Notes under the pieces: generated by a model | What the model saw: only the letters and a program-made list of their open reading frames with translations | What the model was told of the DNA's origin: nothing | Database searches by the model: none | Made by a program: the position numbers and the translations under genes | Source of the DNA: Micavibrio aeruginosavorus | GTDB taxonomy: Bacteria; Pseudomonadota; Alphaproteobacteria; Micavibrionales; Micavibrionaceae | Direction of reading: 5' to 3' | DNA: 20,630 nt | Assembly (NCBI GenBank): GCA_003240795.1 | Contig: QFNK01000005.1 | Location: 1 to 20,630 of the forward strand | Shown here: positions 8,100-14,283 of the stretch, piece by piece | Position numbering within the stretch: position 1 is the first letter of the stretch | How the letters are laid out: each line of letters opens with the position of its first letter

Positions 8100-8549
8100 A
8101 TGAACTGTCTCGAAGCACTATCGAAGCCCCGCGCGGTTACGCCGCCGGGGCTTCCCCTTTTGCTGGTGGCCGCCGCTGCTCTGGTTGACCGTGATGGCCG
8201 CGTCCTTGTGGCGCAGCGTCCGGAAGGAAAGCCGATGGCCGGTCTCTGGGAATTTCCGGGAGGGAAGGTGAAGGAAGGCGAAACGCCCGAATTCGCCCTG
8301 TGCCGCGAAATCGAGGAAGAACTCGGCATGGACACGCGCGAGACATGCTATGTCCCGATCGCGTTCGCCTCGCACTCTTATGAAGATTTCCATCTCCTGA
8401 TGCCGCTCTATGTCTGCCGCATGTGGAAAGGCAATCCGACACCCCGCGAAGGGCAGCAGATCAAATGGGTACGCCCCAACGAACTGTTCAATATGCCGAT
8501 GCCGCCGGCGGACGTGCCGCTGATTTCCCAGTTGATGGAACGGCTCTAA
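8100..8549 (+). CDS. mutT: Nudix hydrolase, MutT-like 8-oxo-dGTP diphosphatase
   Basis: The protein (149 residues) has a complete Nudix box: G55, E61, R69-E70, E73-E74, G76 in GGKVKEGETPEFALCREIEE and LGM. VAAAALVDRDGRVLVAQRP precedes it, and GLWEFPGGK plus the C-terminal IKWVRPNEL are typical of MutT. MutT hydrolyses 8-oxo-dGTP to the monophosphate and so keeps oxidised guanine out of DNA. It lies 10 bases after the foldase stop and is probably cotranscribed. The ATG at 8100 adds about 20 residues (MNCLEALSKPRAVTPPGLP) before the conserved start and has a weak SD, so a start near TTG 8160 cannot be excluded. In relatives argJ often lies between these two genes; here it is absent. Confidence 0.88.
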   Translation: MNCLEALSKPRAVTPPGLPLLLVAAAALVDRDGRVLVAQRPEGKPMAGLWEFPGGKVKEGETPEFALCREIEEELGMDTRETCYVPIAFASHSYEDFHLLMPLYVCRMWKGNPTPREGQQIKWVRPNELFNMPMPPADVPLISQLMERL

Positions 8550-8578
8550 TACTTTTGGCCCGAGCGTTTTTGCGCGGG

Positions 8579-8607
8579 ATGACCTAAGCGTGAAAATCCG
8601 CTATACT
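8579..8607 (+). promoter_or_regulatory. Candidate promoter for a leaderless methyltransferase mRNA
   Basis: ATGACC (8579-8584), a 17-base spacer and TATACT (8602-8607, 5/6 match). Six bases later is ATG 8614, exactly where +1 is expected, and no SD precedes that ATG. Confidence 0.38.
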
Positions 8608-8613
8608 TTCTCC

Positions 8614-9354
8614 ATGCCGCTGACTTCCTATAACCTCCGCGAATTTTACCGCACGCTTGGCGGGCGCATTGTCCGCCGCCTGATTGTCGAGCGGCTGGCA
8701 AAGATGTGGCCAGATATGAACGGCTACCGCCTTCTCGGTGCTGGTTACGCCACGCCGTTCCTGCGCGATTGCCGTGAGAATACGGAGCGCACCGTCTGCG
8801 TCATGTATGCGGGGCAGGGCGTTCATCACTGGCCTGCCGATGAAAAGAATTCCGTATGTCTTGCCGATGAAACCGAACTGCCGTTCGAAACAAATTCCAT
8901 CGACCGCATATTGCTCGTCCACTCGCTGGAATTTACGGGCTTCCTCGAATCCGCATTTGAAGAGTTATGGCGCGTCCTCAAGAGCAACGGCCGGATCATC
9001 GTGATCGTGCCGAACCGCATCGGCCTGTGGGCGCGCGCCGACTGGACGCCGTTCGGTCATGGCACGCCTTTCACGTCGGGACAGGTTGAAAACTTCCTGA
9101 AAGAAAACCGCTTCATCCCCGAACGCACGGAACGCGCATTGTTCGTACCGCCGTTCAAAAGCCAGACGCTCCTGCGCTCCGCATTGATCTGGGAGAAAAT
9201 AGGTCACAGGCTGTGCGCCGCGATGGGCGGGCTTGTGTTTGTCGAGGCGTCGAAACAGATTTACGCCGGAACCGGGCGTGCCGCGCGGAGCCGTGATGCC
9301 GCGCCCGCGCCAAAACCTGTAACCGCGCCCGAGCCGATCTTACGCCGCAAGTAA
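8614..9354 (+). CDS. Class I SAM-dependent methyltransferase, substrate unknown
   Basis: The 246-residue protein has a Rossmann methyltransferase core: motif I is NGYRLLGAGYATPFLRD (weak, with GAGYATP instead of GxGxG), an acidic motif (LADETELPFETNSIDRILLVHSLEF), and the post-motif WRVLKSNGRIIVIVPNRIGLWAR, as in the Methyltransf_11 group. The C-terminal TPFGHGTPFT...LFVPPFKSQTLLRSALIWEKIG and VEASKQIYAG pattern is one I recognise from uncharacterised alphaproteobacterial proteins near mutT, with an Ala/Pro tail. Start: a GTG at 8590 extends the frame by 8 residues, but ATG 8614 fits remembered homologues (which begin close to LREFY) and the candidate leaderless promoter. It ends 15 bases into the convergent metA. 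Substrate cannot be told from the sequence. Confidence 0.82.
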   Translation: MPLTSYNLREFYRTLGGRIVRRLIVERLAKMWPDMNGYRLLGAGYATPFLRDCRENTERTVCVMYAGQGVHHWPADEKNSVCLADETELPFETNSIDRILLVHSLEFTGFLESAFEELWRVLKSNGRIIVIVPNRIGLWARADWTPFGHGTPFTSGQVENFLKENRFIPERTERALFVPPFKSQTLLRSALIWEKIGHRLCAAMGGLVFVEASKQIYAGTGRAARSRDAAPAPKPVTAPEPILRRK

Positions 9355-10401
9355 CCCAAGCGGGTCGTTCGGATCGATGCCGTCCATAAACGGCTTCTTC
9401 CTGTCCACGTGGGTATATTTATAAACAAGCCCGACCCAGCTTCCAACCGCCGACCGCGCGCTGTCCGCCCACGTGTTCTCAAGATGGCGTGTGATCTCTT
9501 CTTCCGGAAACGCATTGCCCGTTTTTCCGGCCATCACATCGTTTCTGAACGCGGCGGCAAGATCTTGCGCGTGAGGCGTGAAATAATGTTCGGGGAAGGG
9601 GGGATAATCAGGGCGCTTGCCTTCCATGAAGTTCATGACTTCCCGCCTGTATTCTTTCAGAAGCGAGAAGATGTCGTATTCTGGATGCCCCTGAAAACAG
9701 ACGAAGCGCAGCCCGTCACGGCTAGTCGCCATATGGACGCCGGCCTCCGGACTTTCAACCAGAATACGCATATTCGCCTTTTCAAACTGCGCGCGCGTGA
9801 TTTCGCTGTAACGGGAATGCGGCACATCGAACGCCGTGTTCATACCTTGCACGATCGGGTGATCCGGCTCCATCACCTTATGGCGGTAAACGCCCCAGCG
9901 CTTGTCGTCACGCCACATCGGCGGCTGCCCGTAATTATAGGTAAGGGCGGCATGGCTGGCAAAACAGGAGCAGAGAGTGGAAGTCGTGTTTTCGTACGAC
10001 CACGCCAGAACATCTTTCAACGGCTCCCACCACGCATCGCTGACATGCGGGTTGGTTTCCTCGTTCGCGCCCGTGACGACAAGGGCGTCGATCCCCTCGG
10101 CCTTAATCTGTTCAAAGGATTTATAATAGGTATCGATATGCTTCTGCGCTTCCGCCCCGCGCTCGATAACGGGCAGGGTAAAAGGATGAAGATGGATCTG
10201 CACGATCCTGTTACTCTCTCCGATCAGGCGGAAAAACTGCCGCTCGGCGGCTTCCATCGCCGCGTCCGGCATCATGTTCAAAAACCCGATATGAAGCTCG
10301 CGGATATCCTGGCTGGCCGCCTGTTCCGGCGCCAGAACCTGCCGCCCTTCGGTCAAAAGACGGTCATAGGTCGGAAGGTTCGAGTTTTTTACGAGCGGCA
10401 T
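9340..10401 (-). CDS. metA: Homoserine O-acyltransferase (MetA family), predicted acetyl-CoA type
   Basis: MetA acylates L-homoserine, the first committed step of methionine synthesis. The 353-residue protein has HIGFLNMMPDAAMEAAERQF (37-56), the catalytic Cys in STLCSCFASHAAL (C146; W after it is replaced by F), PHSRYSEI (194-201), and the FQGHPEYD motif with H239 and E241 of the Cys-His-Glu triad. At the position equivalent to E. coli Gly111 this protein has Glu115 (TGANEETNP). In characterised MetA proteins Glu there goes with acetyl-CoA and Gly with succinyl-CoA, so acetylation is predicted. It has about 40 extra residues compared with E. coli, mostly a C-terminal tail (KYTHVDRKKPFMDGID). 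ATG 10401 has a good GAGGAAA SD. It is divergent from the aromatic operon and convergent, with a 15-base overlap, with the methyltransferase gene. Confidence 0.92.
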   Translation of the reverse strand: MPLVKNSNLPTYDRLLTEGRQVLAPEQAASQDIRELHIGFLNMMPDAAMEAAERQFFRLIGESNRIVQIHLHPFTLPVIERGAEAQKHIDTYYKSFEQIKAEGIDALVVTGANEETNPHVSDAWWEPLKDVLAWSYENTTSTLCSCFASHAALTYNYGQPPMWRDDKRWGVYRHKVMEPDHPIVQGMNTAFDVPHSRYSEITRAQFEKANMRILVESPEAGVHMATSRDGLRFVCFQGHPEYDIFSLLKEYRREVMNFMEGKRPDYPPFPEHYFTPHAQDLAAAFRNDVMAGKTGNAFPEEEITRHLENTWADSARSAVGSWVGLVYKYTHVDRKKPFMDGIDPNDPLGLLAA

Positions 10402-10447
10402 GAATTGATTTCCTCATGTGATCCTAGTACAAACTTAGTCTTCTCAT

Positions 10448-10475
10448 TTTATAGATTAATCATGTCAGCGGTAAA
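10448..10475 (-). promoter_or_regulatory. Candidate metA promoter overlapping the chorismate mutase start
   Basis: Reverse strand: TTTACC (10470-10475), 16 bases, TATAAA (10448-10453). The -35 lies inside the opposite gene's first codons. Expected +1 is near 10441, giving a leader of about 40 bases with a GAGGAAA SD. Confidence 0.4.
10450..10455 (+). promoter_or_regulatory. Candidate -10 element for a leaderless aromatic operon mRNA
   Basis: TATAGA (10450-10455) is followed by TTAATC and then ATG 10462, so +1 would fall on the start codon. There is no SD. The -35 is poor (AGTACA at 10426-10431, 18-base spacing). It overlaps the candidate metA -10 on the other strand. Confidence 0.32.
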
Positions 10476-11439
10476 AGCGCCAATGTCCGAAAAGAAGCCT
10501 GTTCAGAATGACGCCCCGTCGTCCGCAAAGCCCTATAACTCTCCTGCGCTGGATGACATCCGCCAGAAGATCGATGCGCTGGACAATAAAATCCATGACG
10601 CGCTGATGGAGCGTGCCGAACTCGTCCTGAAAGTGGGCGAGGAAAAACGCAAAAACAACATCCAGATAGTCCAGCCCGCGCGTGAGGCGCGCATGATCCG
10701 CCGCCTGCTTGGCCGTCACAAGGGCGCATTGCCCGAAATGGCCGTCGTCCGCATCTGGCGCGAACTGGTGGGCGCGGTCTCGCTGCTCCAGACAGGATTG
10801 AAGGTCGCCGTGACCGTGCCGGAAGGCCAGCAGGATTACTGGGATCTTGCCCGTGATTATTTCGGAAGCTGCCTGCCGATGCAGCGTTCGCCGACGGCAA
10901 TCTCCTCCATCTCCGCTTTGAAGGAAGGCCGGGCGACCTTTGCCGTCGTTCCCCGCCCGTCGGATGAGGACGAGCAGCCATGGTGGACGTTCCTCGACGT
11001 GAACGCGGCGGAGCCTCTCTCAATCATCATGTGCTTACCCCATGGCGCGGACCCGAACATCCCGAACCCCGATTGCGGCGCATTGGTCGTCGCCAAGGCG
11101 GGCTTCGATGATTCCGGCGAAGACAATTCCTTCCTGATGATCCAGTGCGATGCGACGATCAGCCGCGCGCGCCTCGTCGATCTCGCCGGCAAAGCCGGCC
11201 TGACCGCCCTCGGCATGTCGTCCAAACGCAACACGTCGCCGTCCCTGCCGTCGCTCCACCTGATGGAGGTAAAAGACTACATCGGCAAGAACGATGCGCG
11301 GGTGAATGAATTTATAAAATCGCTCGACGACTCTGGCGCTAACGTCATCTGTATCGGCGGTTATCCCGTACCGCCGGCATATGAGCGCAGCGTAAAATCG
11401 CCTGACGCCATCCCGTCACCGATAAAGGCCAGCGCGTGA
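10462..11439 (+). CDS. pheA: Chorismate mutase (AroQ) fused to a degenerate prephenate dehydratase/ACT region
   Basis: The 325-residue protein has an AroQ chorismate mutase domain (about 29-110): R34 in LDDIRQKIDALD, R51 in MERAELVLKVGEEKR, PAREARMI, and Q110 at the end, matching the family's active-site positions. Beyond residue 110 it aligns by eye with P-proteins but in decayed form: VPEGQQDYWDLARDYFG (119-135) looks like GPEGSYS-type sequence, LKEGRATFAVVPRPS (153-167) like GxADYGVLPIENS, then a short middle (170-222) and an ACT-like end (LTALGMSS, ANVICIGGYP). The dehydratase Thr-Arg-Phe motif and ENS are missing, so I expect chorismate mutase activity but no prephenate dehydratase. It starts at ATG 10462 (ATG 10483 is an alternative) and overlaps hisC by 4 bases (GTGA), giving coupled translation. 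The symbol pheA reflects homology, not proven function. Confidence 0.82.
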   Translation: MSAVKAPMSEKKPVQNDAPSSAKPYNSPALDDIRQKIDALDNKIHDALMERAELVLKVGEEKRKNNIQIVQPAREARMIRRLLGRHKGALPEMAVVRIWRELVGAVSLLQTGLKVAVTVPEGQQDYWDLARDYFGSCLPMQRSPTAISSISALKEGRATFAVVPRPSDEDEQPWWTFLDVNAAEPLSIIMCLPHGADPNIPNPDCGALVVAKAGFDDSGEDNSFLMIQCDATISRARLVDLAGKAGLTALGMSSKRNTSPSLPSLHLMEVKDYIGKNDARVNEFIKSLDDSGANVICIGGYPVPPAYERSVKSPDAIPSPIKASA

Positions 11440-12518
11440 AAATAAGACCCAATCCCGGTATTCTTGATATCGCCGCCTATGTCGGCGGGGAGAGCAAGGT
11501 TGAGGGCGCGGCGCGCATCATCAAGCTTTCCTCCAACGAAAATCCGTTCGGCACATCGCCCGCGGCGTTGAAGGCGCTTGGCTCTGCCGATCATTTCGAG
11601 AAATATCCGGATGGAAACTGCACCGAACTGCGCCGCGCCATCGCCGCGAAATTCGGTTTGGAAGAAGGTCGCATCGTCTGCGGCGCAGGCTCCGACGAAC
11701 TGATCGGGCTTCTTTGCAAAGCTTACATCTCACCGGGCGATGAAGTGGTCTATGCCACGCATTCCTTCCTTATGTATGGGATTTTCGCCAAAACATGCGG
11801 CGGTGTAACGGTAGAGGTTCCCGAAAAAGACCTGACCCCCGATCTGGACGCCATGCTTGCAGCGGTAACGGAAAAAACGAAAATCGTTTTCCTGACAAAC
11901 CCGAACAATCCGACGGGCAGCTTTAACAAACCGGAAGATATTCGTGCCTTCCGCGAAAAACTGCGGGGCGATATCCTGCTCATCCTCGACGACGCTTACG
12001 CGGAATATGCGGCGGGAGAGGAGGGGTATGAAAACGGCTTCGCCTTTGCCCAAACACGCGACGACGTTGTCGTCCTGCGAACCTTTTCCAAAATCTACGG
12101 CCTTGCCGCGCTTCGTCTAGGCTACGGCTATTGCCCCGCCGACGTCGCCGATATCCTGAACCGCGTTCGCGGCCCGTTCAACGTCGGCGCAACGGCGCAG
12201 GCCGCTGGTCTTGCCGCGCTCGCCGACGATGCGTTCATCGAAAAGTCCGTGGCGCACAATACGGAATGGCGTGCATGGGCGGCCGGAAATCTATCCGCCC
12301 TCGGACTGAAAGTCTGGCCAAGCGCCGGAAACTTTCTGCTGGTTTCCTTCAAGGACGGCGAAACGGCGGAGGCCTGCCGTCTGTTCCTCAAATCCCGCGG
12401 CATCCTCGTCCGGCAGATGGGTGCCTACAAACTCCCCGAATCTCTGCGTATTTCCATCGGCACGGGGGAGGAGATGGAGCTTGCCTGCGCCTCTATAAAA
12501 GAGTATTTAGGGAAATAA
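11436..12518 (+). CDS. hisC: HisC-type PLP aminotransferase (histidinol-phosphate or aromatic/prephenate aminotransferase)
   Basis: This 360-residue fold-type I aminotransferase has LSSNENPFGTSP (31-42), GAGSDELI (83-90), TNPNNPTGS (154-162; N157), LDDAYAEY (184-191; D185, Y188), the PLP-lysine motif FSKIYGLAALRLGYG (K219), and RISIGTGEE near the end. It is of normal HisC length. It starts at GTG 11436, overlapping the chorismate mutase stop, and sits between that gene and tyrA, so an aromatic role is likely: transamination of prephenate to arogenate, or of 4-hydroxyphenylpyruvate. Zymomonas mobilis hisHb-tyrC is a precedent for a hisC-like gene linked to a tyrosine dehydrogenase. It may serve histidine synthesis as well; sequence alone does not decide. 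Its stop overlaps the ATG of a short Tyr-rich ORF. Confidence 0.88.
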   Translation: MKIRPNPGILDIAAYVGGESKVEGAARIIKLSSNENPFGTSPAALKALGSADHFEKYPDGNCTELRRAIAAKFGLEEGRIVCGAGSDELIGLLCKAYISPGDEVVYATHSFLMYGIFAKTCGGVTVEVPEKDLTPDLDAMLAAVTEKTKIVFLTNPNNPTGSFNKPEDIRAFREKLRGDILLILDDAYAEYAAGEEGYENGFAFAQTRDDVVVLRTFSKIYGLAALRLGYGYCPADVADILNRVRGPFNVGATAQAAGLAALADDAFIEKSVAHNTEWRAWAAGNLSALGLKVWPSAGNFLLVSFKDGETAEACRLFLKSRGILVRQMGAYKLPESLRISIGTGEEMELACASIKEYLGK

Positions 12519-12574
12519 TGATCCGCAATGCCGCGACATACGGCCTCTACGCCGCTTTCTATTATGCCCTCTAG
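12518..12574 (+). CDS. Candidate tyrosine-rich leader peptide (18 codons) upstream of tyrA
   Basis: The ORF encodes MIRNAATYGLYAAFYYAL: four Tyr and one Phe, all in the last 11 codons, including a Tyr-Tyr pair (TAT TAT). Its ATG overlaps the hisC stop (TAATG). An SD-like TTTAGGGAAA (12506-12515) precedes it, and the same ten bases recur before tyrA (12628-12637). The stop is 70 bases before tyrA, and the interval is T-rich and contains short hairpins. This matches the layout of amino acid attenuation leaders (pheA, trp). I know of no described case for tyrA of this type, and with only 18 codons chance is possible. It may also simply be a reinitiation ORF that couples hisC to tyrA. Confidence 0.45.
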   Translation: MIRNAATYGLYAAFYYAL

Positions 12575-12590
12575 GGCAGGCATTTTATCG
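12530..12590 (+). promoter_or_regulatory. Possible attenuator: alternative hairpins over and after the leader peptide
   Basis: Candidate pairings: GCCG (12530-12533) with CGGC (12541-12544), or that CGGC with GCCG (12551-12554); TGCCC (12565-12569) with GGGCA (12574-12578), or ATGCC (12564-12568) with GGCAT (12579-12583), the last running into TTTATCGTTT. Each set is mutually exclusive, as in attenuators, but stems are only 4-5 bp and the U-tract is imperfect. Confidence 0.25.
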
Positions 12591-12644
12591 TTTCCGTTTC
12601 ATCGTTGTTATTCTATGAATCTCTATCTTTAGGGAAAAATTTTG

Positions 12645-13595
12645 ATGTTTAAACAAATCACCATTATCGGCTTCGGCCTGATCGGATCGTCCCTGGCGCG
12701 GGCGGTGCTCGCAAAAAACCTTGCCGAAAAAGTCATCTGCGCGGATTCCTCCCGCGATGTCTGTGAGAAGGTAAAAGAACTCGGCCTTGCGCACGAAGTC
12801 TTCACCGATATGGCGCGCAGCGTGAAGGGAAGCGATCTTGTCGTCCTCTGCGTTCCCGTCGGCGCAATGGCCGGCGTTGCAGAACGCATCGCGGGTCAGC
12901 TTGAGCCCGGCTGTATCGTCACCGATGTCGGCTCCGTCAAATCCGCCGTGATGAATTCACTCCAGCCGCGCCTGCCGTCCAAGGTGCACCTCGTCGGCGG
13001 CCACCCGATCGCGGGAACAGAACATTCGGGGCCGGAGGCAGGCTTCGCCGAACTCTTCGTCGGACGCTGGTGCATCCTGACGCCGCTCAAACACACTGAA
13101 TTACGCGCCGTCGAAAAACTCACGCAGTTGTGGGAAGCCTGCGGCTCCAACATCGAAATTATGGACGCCGCGCACCACGACCTCGTGCTCGGCATCACAT
13201 CGCACCTGCCGCACCTGATCGCTTACACCATCGTCGGCACGGCAACCGATCTCGAAGAAGATTTGAAAGGCGAGGTGATCAAATTCTCCGCTTCCGGTTT
13301 CCGCGACTTCACGCGTATTGCGGCCTCCGATCCCGTCATGTGGCGCGACATCTTCCTGAACAACAAGGATGCCGTTCTTGAAATTCTTCAGCGTTTCACC
13401 GAAGACCTGACCGCGATGCAGAAAGCCATCCGCAAAGGGGACGGGGATTATCTTTATAAATGGTTCCGTGAAACCCGCGATGTAAGACGCGCGATTATTG
13501 ACGCGGGTCAGGCGTCGTACGCGTATCCCAGGAAATCTCGGGAAGCTGAATCGCCTGAACCGGCCCAACCGTCAGCATCCGGTTCCGCACGCTGA
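12645..13595 (+). CDS. tyrA: Prephenate/arogenate dehydrogenase (TyrA family)
   Basis: TyrA (316 residues) oxidatively decarboxylates prephenate to 4-hydroxyphenylpyruvate or arogenate to tyrosine. The N-terminal NAD(P)-binding motif is GFGLIGSS (9-16), followed by VVLCVPVGAMA, TDVGSVKSAV, VGGHPIAGTEHSGPEAGFAELF and the helical dimer domain HHDLVLGITSHLPHLIAYTIVG, then SGFRDFTRIAASDPVMWRDIFLNN. The linked HisC-type aminotransferase makes an arogenate or cyclohexadienyl dehydrogenase plausible. The start is ATG 12645 with AGGGA 9 bases upstream, rather than the TTG just before it. The C-terminal tail (RKSREAESPEPAQPSASGS) is low-complexity and overlaps the convergent DUF2125 gene by 101 bases. 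Confidence 0.94.
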   Translation: MFKQITIIGFGLIGSSLARAVLAKNLAEKVICADSSRDVCEKVKELGLAHEVFTDMARSVKGSDLVVLCVPVGAMAGVAERIAGQLEPGCIVTDVGSVKSAVMNSLQPRLPSKVHLVGGHPIAGTEHSGPEAGFAELFVGRWCILTPLKHTELRAVEKLTQLWEACGSNIEIMDAAHHDLVLGITSHLPHLIAYTIVGTATDLEEDLKGEVIKFSASGFRDFTRIAASDPVMWRDIFLNNKDAVLEILQRFTEDLTAMQKAIRKGDGDYLYKWFRETRDVRRAIIDAGQASYAYPRKSREAESPEPAQPSASGSAR

Positions 13596-14283
13596 TATTG
13601 ATCGGCACATAACGCTCGCCCGTTGTTTCATCCTGCTTGGCAAGACTGTTGAGCAGGGTGGCGGCAAACGCGGCGGGAAATGGCTCCATCAATCCGGCAT
13701 CGCGCTGCGCGGCGATGAAATCCTCATGGCCGTATAAAATGGCATCCATAAAGAACACGGGCTGAAGATTTTCGTCGAGCGAAAGATACCCGTGTCCTTC
13801 GGATGTAAGGATTCCTTTCTGGAACAGGTAATCACGCACGTCGATTTTGCCGCCCGCCTGTTGCCATATGCTCAAATCCTCGCGGGTCATACTGCGCGGG
13901 AAATGATGCGGCACTTTGACTTTCAGGGTAAGGCGGTCGAACGCCCAGAGCGACGGATCGACAATACCGCCAAGCGCCGCCCCTTGCGGGAAGTCCAGCG
14001 TCAATGTTGTAAACGGCAACGGATAACCGCGCAGGATCAGGTTCGGAAACGTAAGGGTTGCGTTGCCGAACTGAAACCCCTGCGTGTAATGAACCTCGGG
14101 AATAAAAGGAAAATTCTCCAGCGTCGGCGCAGGCCCTAGAAACTCGATGCCTTTTTCAACCGCGCGTGCCTGCACATTGCCGATCTCGCGCTCGAACCAC
14201 TTCGCGCTGTACATCCAGAAACTGAAATGCACGATGGCAAGAAGCGCCGCGATGATCAGCAATGCATAGGCGGTCTTTTTCAT
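13495..14283 (-). CDS. DUF2125-like envelope protein, function unknown
   Basis: This 262-residue protein has an N-terminal signal anchor (KKTAYALLIIAALLAIVHFS) followed by an exported beta-rich domain: FWMYSAKWFEREIGNVQARA, a LRGYPLPFTTLTLDFP stretch, AFDRLTLKVKVPHHF, and a C-terminal RYVPINISVRNRMLTVGPV. I recognise this architecture (FP-x-L-x-GYP strands plus a final 'G-x-L-x-x-GP' strand) as the DUF2125 family of alphaproteobacteria, which has no established function. ATG 14283 overlaps the plsC stop by one base (TGATG), so translation is coupled; a GTG one codon upstream is an alternative. As last gene of the ftsE operon it probably acts in the envelope. Its final 101 bases overlap tyrA tail to tail. 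Confidence 0.8.
   Translation of the reverse strand: MKKTAYALLIIAALLAIVHFSFWMYSAKWFEREIGNVQARAVEKGIEFLGPAPTLENFPFIPEVHYTQGFQFGNATLTFPNLILRGYPLPFTTLTLDFPQGAALGGIVDPSLWAFDRLTLKVKVPHHFPRSMTREDLSIWQQAGGKIDVRDYLFQKGILTSEGHGYLSLDENLQPVFFMDAILYGHEDFIAAQRDAGLMEPFPAAFAATLLNSLAKQDETTGERYVPINISVRNRMLTVGPVQAIQLPEISWDTRTTPDPRQ

Noticed and set aside
8559..8578. Hairpin CCCGAGCG-TTTT-TGCGCGGG after mutT as a terminator
   Set aside because: The stem has a mismatch and a G-T pair, and no T-tract follows.
10402..10450. SAM-II riboswitch upstream of metA
   Set aside because: SAM-II elements precede metA in some alphaproteobacteria, but this leader of about 40 bases lacks the pseudoknot consensus and is too short.
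9409..10461. Long in-frame extension upstream of the chorismate mutase gene
   Set aside because: It is antisense to metA, which has its catalytic Cys, His and Glu; the mutase domain begins only after 10462.
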